Shown: piece after piece, positions 1-11,032 of the stretch
Position numbering within the stretch: the stretch's first letter is position 1
How the letters are laid out: every line of letters starts with the position of its first letter
Assembly (NCBI GenBank): GCA_003439945.1
Contig: QVRM01007053.1
Location: 857,501 to 921,500 of the forward strand
DNA from: Dermanyssus gallinae
Taxonomy: Eukaryota > Arthropoda > Arachnida > Mesostigmata > Dermanyssidae
Length of the DNA: 64,000 nucleotides
Direction of reading: 5' to 3'
The notes under the pieces: generated by a model
Database searches by the model: none
What the model saw: only the letters and a program-made list of their open reading frames with translations
What the model was told of the DNA's origin: nothing
Position numbers and translations under genes: made by a program

Positions 1-1084
1 GAGCTTCCTTAGCTCAAGCCGAATTTCTCCAAAAACGACTATGTCGCTTTTTATAGAGAACATTGGACGCTAGATCTGCGAATAGCTATAAAGTTAATTA
101 CACAAGCACGATGCGTGAGAGAACTTACTACACAAGGTCATAGTATAAGATCAATAACTGTTTTGAAGCGAATGCTGGCCAGTTTTAATAGCGATTTTAT
201 TTGTAACTTTACATGCAGCTTCTTCATGTCCTACTATTTACGTTTCTAGTTTCAATGCGTGTACGGCCCATTGCTGCAATAATATGGGATACGTATCTCG
301 GCGTGCGCTACTTGTTTTCATAATTACGCGTAGAGAAAATACTTAAATATATGTCTAAAATGTTCATTATCATGAGAAATGCTTACGTACCGTCTTTAGT
401 TACGATACGATTAGTCGTACTGCTTATTGAACTATGAGTTTTATTAGGCGTTAGACGTATGCAGATTGCATTTGCCTATAAATACATATGCTTGCGTGCA
501 GTTCCACTGAACCGGGTATGGCTGAATCGATTTAAGTACTATAAAAAATTGCGCCCTCCACGAAATTGTTTAGTCAGCGGTTCAAGCATGTCAGTATTTT
601 ACTAAAATCATAACAGCTCTGAAAATAAATTGCCTTCACTGTACTGTTATTTGTGCGGGGTGCTGCCTATACAGCATATTTAAACAGCTTTCTGTGTAAA
701 GTCCTGAGGCTGTCCCCCAGCAAAGTCGTAAAAACTACAGAAAATAATAATAAACAAGACGCCTAGCATGCTTGTACTCTAATTTCTACAGACATTACAA
801 TGAACGAAGTTTACAAGCGCCATTCTGTCTGTACATAGGCCTAATGCCACAGTCGAGACCAATAAATGCAAACGTCTATAGTAAGGTTATTTTCGACAGA
901 TAAAATCAATGTGACCCGTTTGGATTACTCGTCTGTGGTAAAATACGAATACTAGTTATATGGAAAACATTTTGAGGTGTTATATATGACTATTTGTAGA
1001 CCTTTATAACAATGAAAACGTTATTTGTTCTGAGGCACCCTATGGTCGATTTATTTATTTAACAGCCAGATGTAACTCACTTAA
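1..1084. other. No recognisable gene
   Basis: AT-rich sequence without a long open frame, tandem repeat or familiar motif. I see nothing I can name here. Confidence 0.5.
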
Positions 1085-1089
1085 TAATA

Positions 1090-1740
1090 TGTACTATCTC
1101 CGCGTGTATAACGACGGCGATGCGTCTCGGCATGAATCCAATTAATTCATCAACGAATCACTTTAGGATTATAATAAACATTGCCCGCGTACCATTCACT
1201 GAAGTGTTGTTGGAGCTGAAGTTCTGGCTTTAACACGTCGTTTCAGCTTGTCCCGCCCACGTTTCATGATATTCAGGTCGGAAGAACATGCTGGCCACTT
1301 CACAATGCTAACTCCAGCTTCTGTGAGGTGCAGCAGAGAAATAAGCGCAGCGGTGCGCGGCCCGGCATTTTCGTGCACCATGATAAAGTGATTACCAGCA
1401 TCTCTCGCATGAGACACCATGTGGGGCGGCAGGATTTGTTTGGAAGTTAAATTTCTTCTTCCACGGGCATTGTGGGGGGTTCGGTCTCGGTTCTGCACGA
1501 GTTCGGTTCTCTTACCAGAAGATATTGCGCCCCAAACCATGGTTAAACCGCCGCCCTAGCTAAGAGTGTATCTCATCGCAGGTACACTATTTTCCGTTTA
1601 TCGTTCACGTGGACAGACATCCCGGTAGACGTCCGAGAAGAGAACGTCCTGCGTACTGGTCAACGGTTGAATATTCGTAATCTACCGCACACCGGCATTG
1701 GGCTTGTCGATGGGCCGTGGTTAGTTGTCGATGTACCGCA
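1090..1740 (-). pseudogene. Tc1-like transposase remnant
   Basis: Reads on the minus strand as the catalytic half of a Tc1-type cut-and-paste transposase. In order, the fragments are TVDQ and FSDE near 1660-1690, a MVWGAISS segment at about 1540, HFIMVHENAG at about 1385, a degraded SSDLN block near 1280, the RRVKAR..TTLQ end at about 1200, and a GFMPRRIAVVIHA tail near 1110. The 1196-1540 stretch is one open frame; upstream and downstream parts need frame changes and contain stops. The second catalytic position reads HEN where the family has HDN, and the E of the final triad position appears replaced by K. No terminal inverted repeats were found. It is a dead fragment; the family assignment rests on motif order. 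Confidence 0.75.
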
Positions 1741-2009
1741 GGCTTGTAAGAGCAAAAGCTAATTTTATGCGGTTTTCGCCTCACAGTACGTGCACTAGCA
1801 ACTAAGTTGGACAGCGCTACGGAGCTGCTGACTCAACTGGAAAGCAGAATAGACAACAAAATATTTATTAAAACGAAACGGTCGTGCCCTGATTAGTTGT
1901 CGACTCGATTCCGGCGCGGACACGCCCTCTGATAGAAACTGCCCAGGAATTGATAGCGTTGGTAGACTCTGCAGACGGCAGATTATTTAATATATGGTCT
2001 AGTGGCTAG
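1741..2009. other. No recognisable gene
   Basis: Short spacer between the Tc1 remnant and a SINE. Nothing identifiable was seen. Confidence 0.4.
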
Positions 2010-2205
2010 GATGTCGAGCCCGGTGGTGTAGTACATTCGCGTACGGCTCGCAGCCGGAGGAGCATATATATTAGGTGCACGGGTTCAATCTCCGCCGTTG
2101 CACATTTGTGTTTATGGGTCCGTCTTACGAAGCAATGCAAAAACAGTCGCGTGGACGTTGAATACTGGCTGAGGATTAGTCCGAGAAAGTTTTCAAGTTC
2201 GATTG
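2010..2205 (+). mobile_element. tRNA-derived SINE, copy 1
   Basis: Non-autonomous retroposon head with pol III-like boxes: an A-box-like GGTGGTGTAGTACATTCG near 2022 and a B-box-like GGGTTCAATCTC near 2082. The body aligns closely with 9545-9735, sharing CCGTTGCACATTT, GGGTCCGTCT, GAAGCAATGCAAAAA and a GGCTGAG tail. Two dispersed copies on one strand plus the internal boxes support a SINE rather than a tRNA gene, since no acceptor stem can be closed. Confidence 0.7.
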
Positions 2206-2622
2206 GCTCATATTCAGTTGACGAACTATAGAATGTTGACTACTATGGTAAAGCTCAAAGAAAGCAAATATCTGTTTGGCGTAATTCAATGTTTGCAACT
2301 CGATGTTTGCTCTTCCACTGAGCTAGGTCACCGGTTGACTGAGAGAACTCCTGACTGAGAGAGACTCACTAGAAGAGACAGAACCCGCATATCCGAGCGT
2401 TTAACCAGTTCATTCTTCAGGGTTAAGTATCGCTTTAACGGTCTGGTTCTAAAGTTAACGTTTAGAACTCCATTCTAATGATGTATATGCGTTACTCCTA
2501 TGAGTTCAAAATAATATACACTTTTGGACAAGTCAAATGTGAGATACATTTGATTTTTCAAAAGTGTATATATATAAATATAATTTAAACATGGAACTTC
2601 ATTGTACAATGATTAAATAATT

Positions 2623-2626
<4 letters not shown>

Positions 2627-2673
<47 letters not shown>
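2627..2673. repeat. (TA)n microsatellite
   Basis: Uninterrupted TA dinucleotides, about 47 bp. No retroelement was recognised directly beside it. Confidence 0.95.
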
Positions 2674-2675
<2 letters not shown>

Positions 2676-3233
2676 CTTGGCACACTCACGCGCGGTGGAA
2701 GTACATTAACGCAATAATAAAATCAGCATGCCCCGTTGCAGGCAAATGACAAAATCTTTGCTTGTTAACTAATGAATCAATACGTAAGATCACAGCAGTA
2801 TAACTGTCGCAGTCCCACGTGAGTTAGCCTAAGACAATATAAGCTAAGACCTTAGATATCCTTACAGGCGACGGTTCTGGCCAGGTGTTACACTAGCGAG
2901 ATTCCAAGCTTTTTACAACATAACTTGACAGCATGTGTTGCGCATTACACATTAAAATTGTTACTAGAATATTTCGACGCATTCTCTGGTCAAATAAGAT
3001 TAGCAGTAATACTCTACTTTGTTATCACTAAATACGATCAGCGCCAAGGCCGTTTAGTTTCCTCTCGTTTGCCTATATAAATATTTTTTTATTGCAGTCT
3101 ATTCTATTTCCACTTAATTTAAGGCCACTGCACAGTCGATATGTATCCAGCTCACGCGCCATAGCATTTCTATGTTTTACGGTTTACTAGAATCTAAGTA
3201 TTATAACGTCCACGGATTGCAAGATGTTGGCTT

Positions 3234-3342
3234 ATTATATATATATAAATATATATATATCTTACACGTACTGAAAGATTTAGCAAACCCTAAAGGTGCT
3301 CAATGTAAGTATTTAGTAATATGTATATATATATATATATAT
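3234..3342. repeat. Two short (TA)n runs
   Basis: Interrupted TA runs at 3234-3260 and 3324-3342, separated by ordinary sequence. Confidence 0.85.
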
Positions 3343-3679
3343 AGGCGACAACAAACGTGGTTAAATTTTCGATAGCCGAATCGAGGCCTCGGCGCCATAG
3401 CGATTTCTATTATAATTGTGAGGGTATGCATGCATAGAAGGTGCATTGAAATGCATAAGACCTCAGGCTGGAGGGCGATCCTCTTGGCTGTCGCCTAGTG
3501 CAAATGCGACGCAAACATGCCCGCTAGGAACTGTCGTAAATGAATTCAATTCAATGTCTTCTTCGCCTTTCGGACGCGCTTCTGTTGGTTCTACAACGAT
3601 GTTTATTAGGCAGACGCTAAAATGCACCAAAACGGCATATAAGCTGGTTGAATGCTCTCGAATGTCTTTTACAAGTGTA

Positions 3680-3708
3680 CGTCTGCACAATCACATACGC
3701 TTAAGCTC

Positions 3709-3755
<47 letters not shown>

Positions 3756-3779
3756 TAAGCGTATGCGATTGTAGAGACG
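3680..3779. repeat. Palindrome with a (TA)n core
   Basis: The 28-bp arms at 3680-3707 and 3752-3779 are inverted copies with 24 of 28 positions matching. They enclose an uninterrupted TA tract of about 40 bp, itself self-complementary, so the whole 100 bp can fold into one hairpin. It may be a small foldback element or a microsatellite that grew inside a palindrome. Confidence 0.85.
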
Positions 3780-4842
3780 GCTACACATTGCACATATCCA
3801 ACATGGAATTGCCGGTTGTTATTTTATTAACACTTTCAATAATTCCGATGATCTCTCACAGGAATGCGTTTGGGTTGACCGGCCTAGCGTTTGCCACTGT
3901 GGTGAGCTTGTCTCTGTGGCTACAGGCAACAGATTGTCGTCAATTTGTTACTGTAATAATGGTGACTGCTAGGTTTGTGTAGTCTTTTTCATGAATATTC
4001 GTTGCGAGGATGGTTAGCTATGTTAGGTAAATTATTTATTGGAAATGATCGGCCTCGATGCCGAGCGTGTCGTAAATCTGACGGGTATTATTAATAACAC
4101 TCGTTATCATTAATATAAGACGAGCGTATAATACAGACAGAGGAGACAAGTAATATTTGCGCTCGATTAACAGCGATCACCCAGTTAAACAGTGTGACTG
4201 CCTGGCTTCTTCGGCATCGCCGGTGTGGTTTCGGTGGTCGAGTGATGGGGCCAGGACCGGCTTGCGATGAGGCCGCTGAAAGCCGTGCTAATGCTTTAAT
4301 GCTCGTCGTTGGCTGATCGACGTCGATTTGGGCGGCGTGCCAGTCAGCGAAGTTTCAATATGTCAACACTCTCATAAATTGTAGCGGCTGCTGCTGCTGT
4401 CGAGGCCATCCATCATAACATTCAAGGGACAGACGGGTATCCGCCAACCGGCAGCTCTTGAGCATACCGGACGTCGAAAAGCTATCGTACAGCGGCGTAA
4501 AAGGTCGAGAAAAGTAGGTAAAATTGGTCTACTGGTATAGACATTGATTTATACTAAGCGTATTTCTTCTGTACATACTTGATTTGTGGGGAAAAATGCA
4601 ACTATCCACATATGCTTACTCTTTTTCGCGCTACATATGGTAGGGTTCTCATTACGCATACGCTGGCCTGCTACACTTGCACTGGAGCTATGAAACGCGC
4701 TCTTAAAGGCACACAACGTGCGAGTATATAGAACTTCTCGAGAGAAGAAAAATTTGAACTTTGTGGTTAACGATTCAGGATTTTCGCTGCTCGAATATAA
4801 ATTGGCTAGGTTTTTATCTTGAATAACAGTAGAAATTGCATT

Positions 4843-4910
4843 AACATGGATATTACTTCTATTGCTATTACTTCTAATCGCAAAATAACATGGATATTAC
4901 TTCTATTGCT
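4843..4910. repeat. 24-bp direct repeat, period 44
   Basis: The 24 bases starting AACATGGATATTAC recur exactly 44 bp downstream, with a partly related ATTACTTCTA between them. It looks like a local tandem duplication. Confidence 0.85.
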
Positions 4911-5058
4911 GTCTTAAAGAAGCATGCTATGATGAAGGCAACAATATGGCCGTTCTGTCCAGACGGCAATTTTTTTTAAATTCAAAAATCCATATTAAGT
5001 TTACAATTTCCAAAATTAACACAGTTCAACAATTTTCAAATTGAATGCATTTTGCCGA

Positions 5059-5082
5059 TATATATATATATATATATATATA
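5059..5082. repeat. (TA)n microsatellite
   Basis: TA tract of about 24 bp followed by TACATACATA. Confidence 0.9.
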
Positions 5083-5172
5083 CATACATACATATGCGTA
5101 TGTGAGCTCACAGATTTTATAGTAACATTTAAATCATAACATCAACAACGTATTTACCATTATTTGTGCTAC

Positions 5173-5173
<1 letters not shown>

Positions 5174-5228
<55 letters not shown>
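5174..5228. repeat. (TA)n microsatellite
   Basis: Uninterrupted TA tract of about 55 bp. Confidence 0.95.
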
Positions 5229-5230
<2 letters not shown>

Positions 5231-5399
5231 CTACGTATCTTGTTATTAGTCGTATGATTATTGTTAGAGTCTGCGTCTTTGGTCTTTTGCTAGCACTGTG
5301 AATATGAACTCTGTGTGTGTGCTGCTCTGAAAACGATGCAGGGGAGACCAATGCACGCTTAGATAGTCCTAATTGTACCTTTTCTCCAAAAGGTTGTCT

Positions 5400-6360
5400 A
5401 ATTAAAATACGGCGTCAAACTAGAAAGTATACGGACAGTGAGCGATCCGATGCAGCGACGGAGCGGAACCGAACGTATGTTAGCTGCCGCCTGCCTATAC
5501 GAGGCAGCTAACGTCAGCGGTTCGACTCGCGCCGCAGCGCGCTGTCGAGCTTGCCGCGACAGTATCATCATCATCATCATAATGCGACGGGCCAGCCAAT
5601 GCCTGGCTGTTGATGTCTTCTTATGAGTAGACAATCTTTCTTGACAGCGGCGTTGTCGTCAGACAAGAAATTGAACGAACAATGATAACGGTGGCCGTCG
5701 ATAAAATGGCGACGGCTGACGCTGGCTGCTCGGCTGGCAGGCAGGCAGGCAGGCTGAGTCAATTGTGGACCAGAATGACGTACTGGCAGGCGGCTAGCAG
5801 TGAAACTACACGAGAGTGGGTAGTTAGCGAGAAATCACAGTGAGGCGACTGCTTAACGTCTGCTCTGCGCCATATCTTGCGGTGCGTCTCGATTTTGGTC
5901 ATCCGTCCGTGTCTCCAATCATCCATCCATTGATCCGAGAAACAGAGCTTGCCCGAGTCGTCAGTTTATCAGCCGCGCACCGGCCGGCTAATGCTAATAT
6001 GATCTTTGAACAGCGAACTAGATAGAATGATGGATGCGTCGTGGCTGAAGTTGTTCGGTCAGCAGCAGTAGCAGCAGGAGGACTACGCTGAGCTGACAGC
6101 TGAGCAGGGCGAAACGGAAACACGATGAATTCAAAAGAGGTTGGGCCACCTAGGACGACTCAACGCGAGCGCTTGGAATACACCTTCGCTGCCACTGTTA
6201 AATGGCATCTTAACAAGTCTCAACGACGGGTCATACGAAGTGTGACGAGACAGCGATCGCTGACTTATGTCTAGGGTGCTAGGTCGATAGCTAGTGGAGC
6301 GTCTTCTTCTACCACCCTGCGCCTGGATACAGGTGCCCTATTTGGCGTTCCAAAGATTTA
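5400..6360. other. GC-richer island, no gene recognised
   Basis: Composition shifts from AT-rich to GC-richer with short repeats: ATC triplets near 5564-5580, GCAG tetramers near 5735-5755, CCATCC near 5918, and AGCAGC near 6060. A 10-bp-arm hairpin lies at 5479-5512. Open frames on both strands are short and overlap without codon-like structure. It could be regulatory or untranslated sequence of an unseen host gene; this is inference. Confidence 0.35.
5479..5512. repeat. Short hairpin
   Basis: GTTAGCTGCC at 5479-5488 pairs perfectly with GGCAGCTAAC at 5503-5512 across a 14-nt loop. Confidence 0.8.
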
Positions 6361-6660
6361 TATGAGGGGTGCTCAACTAAAAGGGTACGGGTACAAATAC
6401 TTCAGATATCTGTGTCAATGTGACGTCCCGTACGTCACATTGGCACAGATATCTGAAGTATTTGCTCCAAAGTAATCACCAGAGGAACAAACACAATTTT
6501 TTTCCTGTTTCGCGAGCAGAAGGATTCCCTATTTCCAGAATTCTTGCGGCAAAACACAGTTTTCCACTCTGTCCTTCAGTCGTTGTCCGAGTGAAAAGAG
6601 TCTTCCTTTAAGGTGCTTTTTTTCAGCAGAACTGGCGTAACCTCAAGCTGCTCTCATCTG
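6360..6660 (-). mobile_element. Possible mariner-like 3' end with long hairpin
   Basis: GAGGGGTGCTCAACTAAAAG at 6364 resembles a DNA-transposon terminus. It is followed by a 33-bp inverted repeat at 6394-6464. On the minus strand, just upstream, a frame reads SGDYFG (about 6465-6483), like the GDYFEGD end of mariner transposases, preceded by a broken frame with QEFWK. No second terminus was found. I read it as a tentative transposon relic; the motif match is short. Confidence 0.3.
6394..6464. repeat. 33-bp-arm palindrome, 5-nt loop
   Basis: Arms 6394-6426 and 6432-6464 are reverse complements with a single mismatch. The 5-nt spacer makes this a near-perfect cruciform or hairpin, far longer than expected by chance. 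Confidence 0.95.
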
Positions 6661-6916
6661 AATTTGAAAAACTTCAGCGTACAACATAACAACATATCGA
6701 CTTTATTTTAACGACCTTTTTATTCCGGCTATTCGACTTTCGCTATCTCGCCAAACAGGCTGGTACAAGCCGTTCATGCGTTGACTGGTTCTCCTGCAAA
6801 CGTAGATTTTGCACATTTATGTAGGAGAAAAATACAGAAAAACTACCTTTATAAATGTCATCTTCATTCCCAATTAAGACGTTTTGTTCCGAATTTATTT
6901 ATATGATTTGCTCTAC

Positions 6917-6919
<3 letters not shown>

Positions 6920-6961
<42 letters not shown>
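6920..6961. repeat. (TA)n, tail of a minus-strand SINE
   Basis: TA tract of about 42 bp directly abutting the SINE at 6962-7035 on that element's 3' side. Confidence 0.9.
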
Positions 6962-6964
<3 letters not shown>

Positions 6965-7035
6965 GAGTGCTTAGAGCGAACCCGATAGATGACAGCCATG
7001 ATGACTTGCGCAATAGCTTTCAAGACCACGCCGCC
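6962..7035 (-). mobile_element. SINE-like element with (TA)n tail
   Basis: Minus strand has an A-box-like GCGTGGTCTTGAAAGC, a B-box-like GGGTTCGCTCTAAG, then CACTCCTGA running into (TA)n. Its CGCTCTAAG..CCTGATA end resembles the tails at 52501-52530 and 50709-50740, linking it to the same SINE family. It is shorter than the 52.3-kb copy and probably internally deleted. Confidence 0.5.
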
Positions 7036-8971
7036 ATAAATATATATGTATATATAACACGCACATTGAGTTGTGCCAGAAAGTGCTTTCTGACCGGGCG
7101 TCAGTTAACTACTCAAGTTATCGCCACTGTGCTGCGTATATGAACTTTGTGAGTGCAGCGCGAAGTGGCTACTATCCACTTCGCGGGGAGGGCGGGACGA
7201 GGGGGGGGGGGCAGAAAAAGAGAAGCAGAGGTTGATGTGAGTGCAGGGGCAGTTGTGGCCAAGCCATAAAGTCAGCATGCAGCGAGCCAGATTGATTCCT
7301 GTGCAGTGGTTAGGGACTTAGGAGGGAAGCAAATGAGGGCCAAGAGCATGGTATCTATCTATACTCATGTTTTTGCCTTCGGTGCGTGGTGGAACATGAG
7401 ACCTCTTTGCTGCTGCTGCTGCAGCTGCTTCCTGCGCTGCGCAGCCTGGCTAGAGGATTCGGAGTTCGCGACTGGGCGGCTAGCTAACGGATGTCTCCAA
7501 AGACATGATATCGTGTTACACAGCTGCAGAAGCAGGACGACCGTTAAGCACAGCTGCAGCAGCAGTCACAGCATGAACGGTTGTGGCGACTTCAGCACGC
7601 AGAACTAGAGGCAGACAGACATACAGACAGACAGACGCACAGGCCAAACTCCATTCGACGTAGCGTCCGAGTCCTGACTGTTTTTCGCTGTTACCTGACT
7701 CGACATACACTCTCGGCCGGCAATACGCAAGCGTTTTTACTTGAGTGTGCTTCTGTGGCGCGGCTTTTTTGGCGGCGGCCCGACCGCAGTCATGCTATCC
7801 TACACCCCTCGCTCGTAAGAGCGCCTCGTACCCACTCGCACTGGGAACAAAAACTGTAACCACAAAAACGTCAACCTCGTGAACTACAGAGCAGCACTCA
7901 GACAGCGTGCACACTTTAAACGCTTTATCAAAACGGTCCAATTAAGATTATGTAGCGAATCCATCATCGCCCACGGCTATTACTTTACGGCTGTTGTTCG
8001 TGTTCTCATAACGTCTGGTTAATGGTTCACGATATCTCTCAGCCGTACCTACAACGTGATGATTCGTGTACAGTATGCCTAACTGCGATATGACGTATAC
8101 CGTGTGATAATCTGCCATGTAAACGGTTTCACACGCTGGACATGTCATTGTCCTTAACATCAGATAAATTCTCTATATGCTGATGCTTCAGATAATTTGT
8201 ACTGCCGGGTTTAGTGGGCAAGTGAGTCCCACATTCGTCACTGTTAGGTGTAAGTAATGCAGGCGCACTATGCATTCCCCAAAGCCTTCCAAAAAAAAAA
8301 ATAGTCAAAGACGCAATTAAAAGCTAAGCTATGTAGACTAATAGCGCAGTTTTAAGTTAAAGCTTTTTGCCTATCAGTATACGAGATTAGTGCAGTGCAA
8401 ATATCCTTCCAAACCAGTGTACTATATATATATATATATATATATATAGTTGGAGTTTTTAATTGAACGTGTGATTTTTAACTCGTGGGTTCTCTTTTTA
8501 CTGGTATAATCGTTGATGGGGTAATGATTGTTATTTAAACGGGAGCGACATCTGCTGTACTTTGACCCAGGCTCAAGAATGCGGCTCACGCTGACTCTTC
8601 CCGCTTCTACAGAGATAAATTACTTCGACTGCTGCTTTGAACAATTAAGCCTGCTACTACCGCAACTTATTATTGTACTCTGACGGCACCTCGGGTGATT
8701 GTTGTTTACAAAGTTTGGTAACTGGGAAAGCACTAACTGACAAGGCTTTACCGCTATACACAAATGTTAACTAGGACAGGCGGAGCAGTTAACGCAGTAT
8801 AACTGAGCAGTTTAACTACGATAGACGGAGCAGTAATATTAGTAGTATTTTAAGGTAGAAGGTTTTTAGCGCGCTATCTCAACTTTCGAAAAATTCCACA
8901 ACACATATCATCATAATGTCGTGCAATTTATTTGTCGGAAAATACAGGTTTAGATCTTGCCAACTTCGGCT
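7036..8971. other. No gene recognised; mixed composition
   Basis: A GC-richer part at about 7150-7850 holds a G(11) run at 7201, CTG repeats near 7408-7430, and CAG and ACAG repeats near 7555-7640. The rest is AT-rich with (TA)n at 8423-8448. Open frames up to about 100 codons overlap on both strands and show no family motif. Confidence 0.4.
8423..8448. repeat. (TA)n microsatellite
   Basis: TA tract of about 26 bp. Confidence 0.9.
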
Positions 8972-9075
8972 TCATATGCGTTTGTATATTTTTTTATTAA
9001 TTATATGGATTAACTGGTAAAATGAGCACCGGGCGTCGCGGGCCGCAAAATGTGCAGCAACACTCATCCGAAGGG

Positions 9076-9465
9076 TTATAGAACGATGCGATGACACAGT
9101 TTGTAGTGAAACCCATGAACGGAGTAGCGGGTGAGACCGTGTCGCTTCTCGAAGAGCGGTTCCATGCATGTGTTGTCCAACATTGCCGGTGTTTTGTAGA
9201 ACGCTTCTAGCACATCTCTCATCTTCTGCTCAAAGTGCCTACGGAACTCTAGCAGTGACGCGGTAGTCGGAAGTTGAAAGCGGTTTACCAGATCCTCGAT
9301 GAACGGCGTGGTCGTTGACAGACTAGAAGTTAGCCTGTTTTGTGCGTTTCTAGGGAGACCCAAAACTCTCTTAAGGAACGTTGTCTTCACCGTGTCGAGA
9401 GCCAGTGATTCTTTTTTGTATTTAAAAAATACAATTCTGGGATTCGAACACGCGAACTTACACAC
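9076..9465 (-). pseudogene. Non-LTR reverse transcriptase, C-terminal fragment
   Basis: A 129-codon open frame read on the minus strand. It matches the region after the RT domain in arthropod jockey/I-like elements: LDTVKTTFLKRVLGLPRN, then a hydrophobic FIEDLVNRFQLP block, then a basic helix, and an HGFHYKLCHR end. The RT palm with its catalytic aspartates is missing, so this is a 5'-truncated copy, as expected from target-primed reverse transcription. A SINE lies directly upstream at 9545-9735 in the opposite orientation. It could instead be a domesticated fragment, but nothing suggests constraint. Confidence 0.65.
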
Positions 9466-9544
9466 GGCAATTCCTGCGCCACTGCGACATCGGCTTCTTG
9501 GCGGTCAATTCAGCGACTGAACAGTATTTGGCAGGTACTATTGG

Positions 9545-9735
9545 TAGTGTCGAGACCGGTGGCGTGGTGGATTCGTCTGCGCCTTGCAATCGGAGGAGAC
9601 ACATAGGTGCGCGGGTTCGAGCTCCACCGTTGCACATTTATTTTCATGGTGGGTCCGTCTATGAAGCAATGCAAAAAGCAGTCCCGTAGACGTTAAATCT
9701 TGGCTGAGAGTCAGCCCGAAAATTTTACTACTATC
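9545..9735 (+). mobile_element. tRNA-derived SINE, copy 2
   Basis: Close relative of the 2010-2205 copy. It has an A-box-like GGTGGCGTGGTGGATTCG near 9557 and a clear B-box-like GGGTTCGAGCTCC near 9616, followed by the shared CCGTTGCACATTT and GAAGCAATGCAAAAA. The end reads GGCTGAGAGTCAGCC, which recurs as GCTGAGAGTCAGC in the 52.3-kb SINE. Confidence 0.75.
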
Positions 9736-10019
9736 GGTGGTTTTTGTGTTTTCCAGGCAGTACGAATTGTGTTTTCCAAGGCAGTAAGAAACTGTGGAAG
9801 ATGTCAGATGCCAGAAGGTTCTAGGAACTGCACTCTGTTCGTCACAGTACAACTTCACTATGTGAGCGCTGCAGAACCACCAATAAACCCCAATTTTGCG
9901 GAGCGCAAAAAACACGTCAACACGATAGCTGTGAACAACTGTCGTGGTTCAAGCCACGGTAGTGTGGGACTCACAAACCTACCAAAAATGCGCCTTATCT
10001 CTTATCGGGGGTAGCCGCA

Positions 10020-10220
10020 GCACTGCCTTCTCGAGATTATTTCGCCATTGAGGCTGTTGACCTTGAGCGGCGGTTATTTTCGTCTCAAAGACAAATTCTG
10101 CAAATCTTCTTACCATAAACGCCGATTCATGATCCTTAAGGAGCGTTTCTTTAAGAGCTTGGCATACTAGTTTTAGGCTCTCGTTCAGTATTAAAGAAAG
10201 GGCATCATTTGTAGCAGTGC
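10020..10220 (-). other. Coding-like open segment, unknown
   Basis: On the minus strand one frame is open for about 65 codons without an ATG. It reads NDALSLILNESLKL, later HESAFMVRRFAEFVFE, with an amphipathic, protein-like composition. No family was recognised. It lies upstream, in the same orientation, of the RT fragment at 9076-9465 and may be another part of that element or an exon. Confidence 0.25.
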
Positions 10221-10721
10221 CTTACATCGTCAACACTTCCTGGGTTGTATATACGGCAAAGGGAGGTCAGTTTTGTTAATGCGGTGTAGGTATTGCTAAA
10301 AGTAACCACTATGGCCCATTAGCATTTGCGTGGGATAGTACGTGATCAAGCCTTGTTTATGGCTGTACCATCTTTTGATTATCGATTTGCCCAGATCGGA
10401 CTATCGATTTTGCCCAGTGATCAGATTGACCAGGTTGCGTTTCTCACATTGCTTATGTGTCTGTTCTGTTGATTAGTATGCTATTAATCCGGACGTTAAT
10501 TGAGGACTTTTGTGAAGCTATTTTTATTAGACTCTCTGGTCCCAGCGAATCTGTCTAAAGAAAACTCTATGACTGCTGCGGAAGCGGTGCGGCTTGCATG
10601 TGCGATGCTGAGACTGGTAGCAGTATAGGCCATTCCTTTTATATAAGGTCTGCGTATATAAGGTTTGCGGTTGGGGTTGTTGTACGTGTCGGCAGTCCGA
10701 ATTTGCACGTAGTGGCCATCG

Positions 10722-10763
<42 letters not shown>

Positions 10764-10862
10764 TGTATTATATATATAATTTAATATGCGATATGCATCT
10801 ACGTGTCATGTCTGGTACTCAGCGAGGGTCTGCTTTAGATAGAATGTGAGCAAACACAAACC
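10221..10862. other. No gene recognised
   Basis: Holds imperfect repeats of TATCGATTTGCCCAG near 10380-10420 and (TA)n at 10724-10762. Confidence 0.4.
10724..10762. repeat. (TA)n microsatellite
   Basis: TA tract of about 39 bp, followed by a second short TATATATA run. Confidence 0.95.
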
Positions 10863-11032
10863 ATGGCCGACCAATCAACTAAGGAATTTCAGCAACGATT
10901 AGCTATTGATCTCGCTCTACGCACCGGATGAATCCCTGATGAGATCGTATAGTTCCTTGGTTTTTCGAACACACCAGTCATAGAAGATAACACGATTCGC
11001 GTGTTTCGATGCATGCTTTGAGCGCTAAATTC
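10863..11032 (+). pseudogene. Possible transposase N-terminus, broken
   Basis: A frame from ATG at 10863 reads MADQSTKEFQQRLAIDLALR, then stops interrupt IPDEIV and FLGFS segments before NTIRVFR. The spacing of a basic start, a leucine-rich helix and a turn recalls the helix-turn-helix head of Tc1/mariner-type transposases. No catalytic part follows. This is a weak call on composition only. Confidence 0.2.

Larger units (their letters stand above)
2206..3679. other. AT-rich spacer with (TA)n arrays
   Basis: No gene recognised. It holds (TA)n at 2627-2673 and shorter TA runs at 3234-3260 and 3324-3342. Short open frames here are microsatellite read-through. Confidence 0.5.
3784..5399. other. 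No gene; direct repeat and (TA)n arrays
   Basis: No coding sequence recognised. A 24-bp perfect direct repeat lies at 4843-4866 and 4887-4910. TA arrays lie at 5059-5082 and 5174-5228. Confidence 0.5.

Noticed and set aside
3446..3982. 178-codon frame with a hydrophobic C-terminal half
   Set aside because: It crosses the palindrome and TA core, and has no recognised domain or codon bias.
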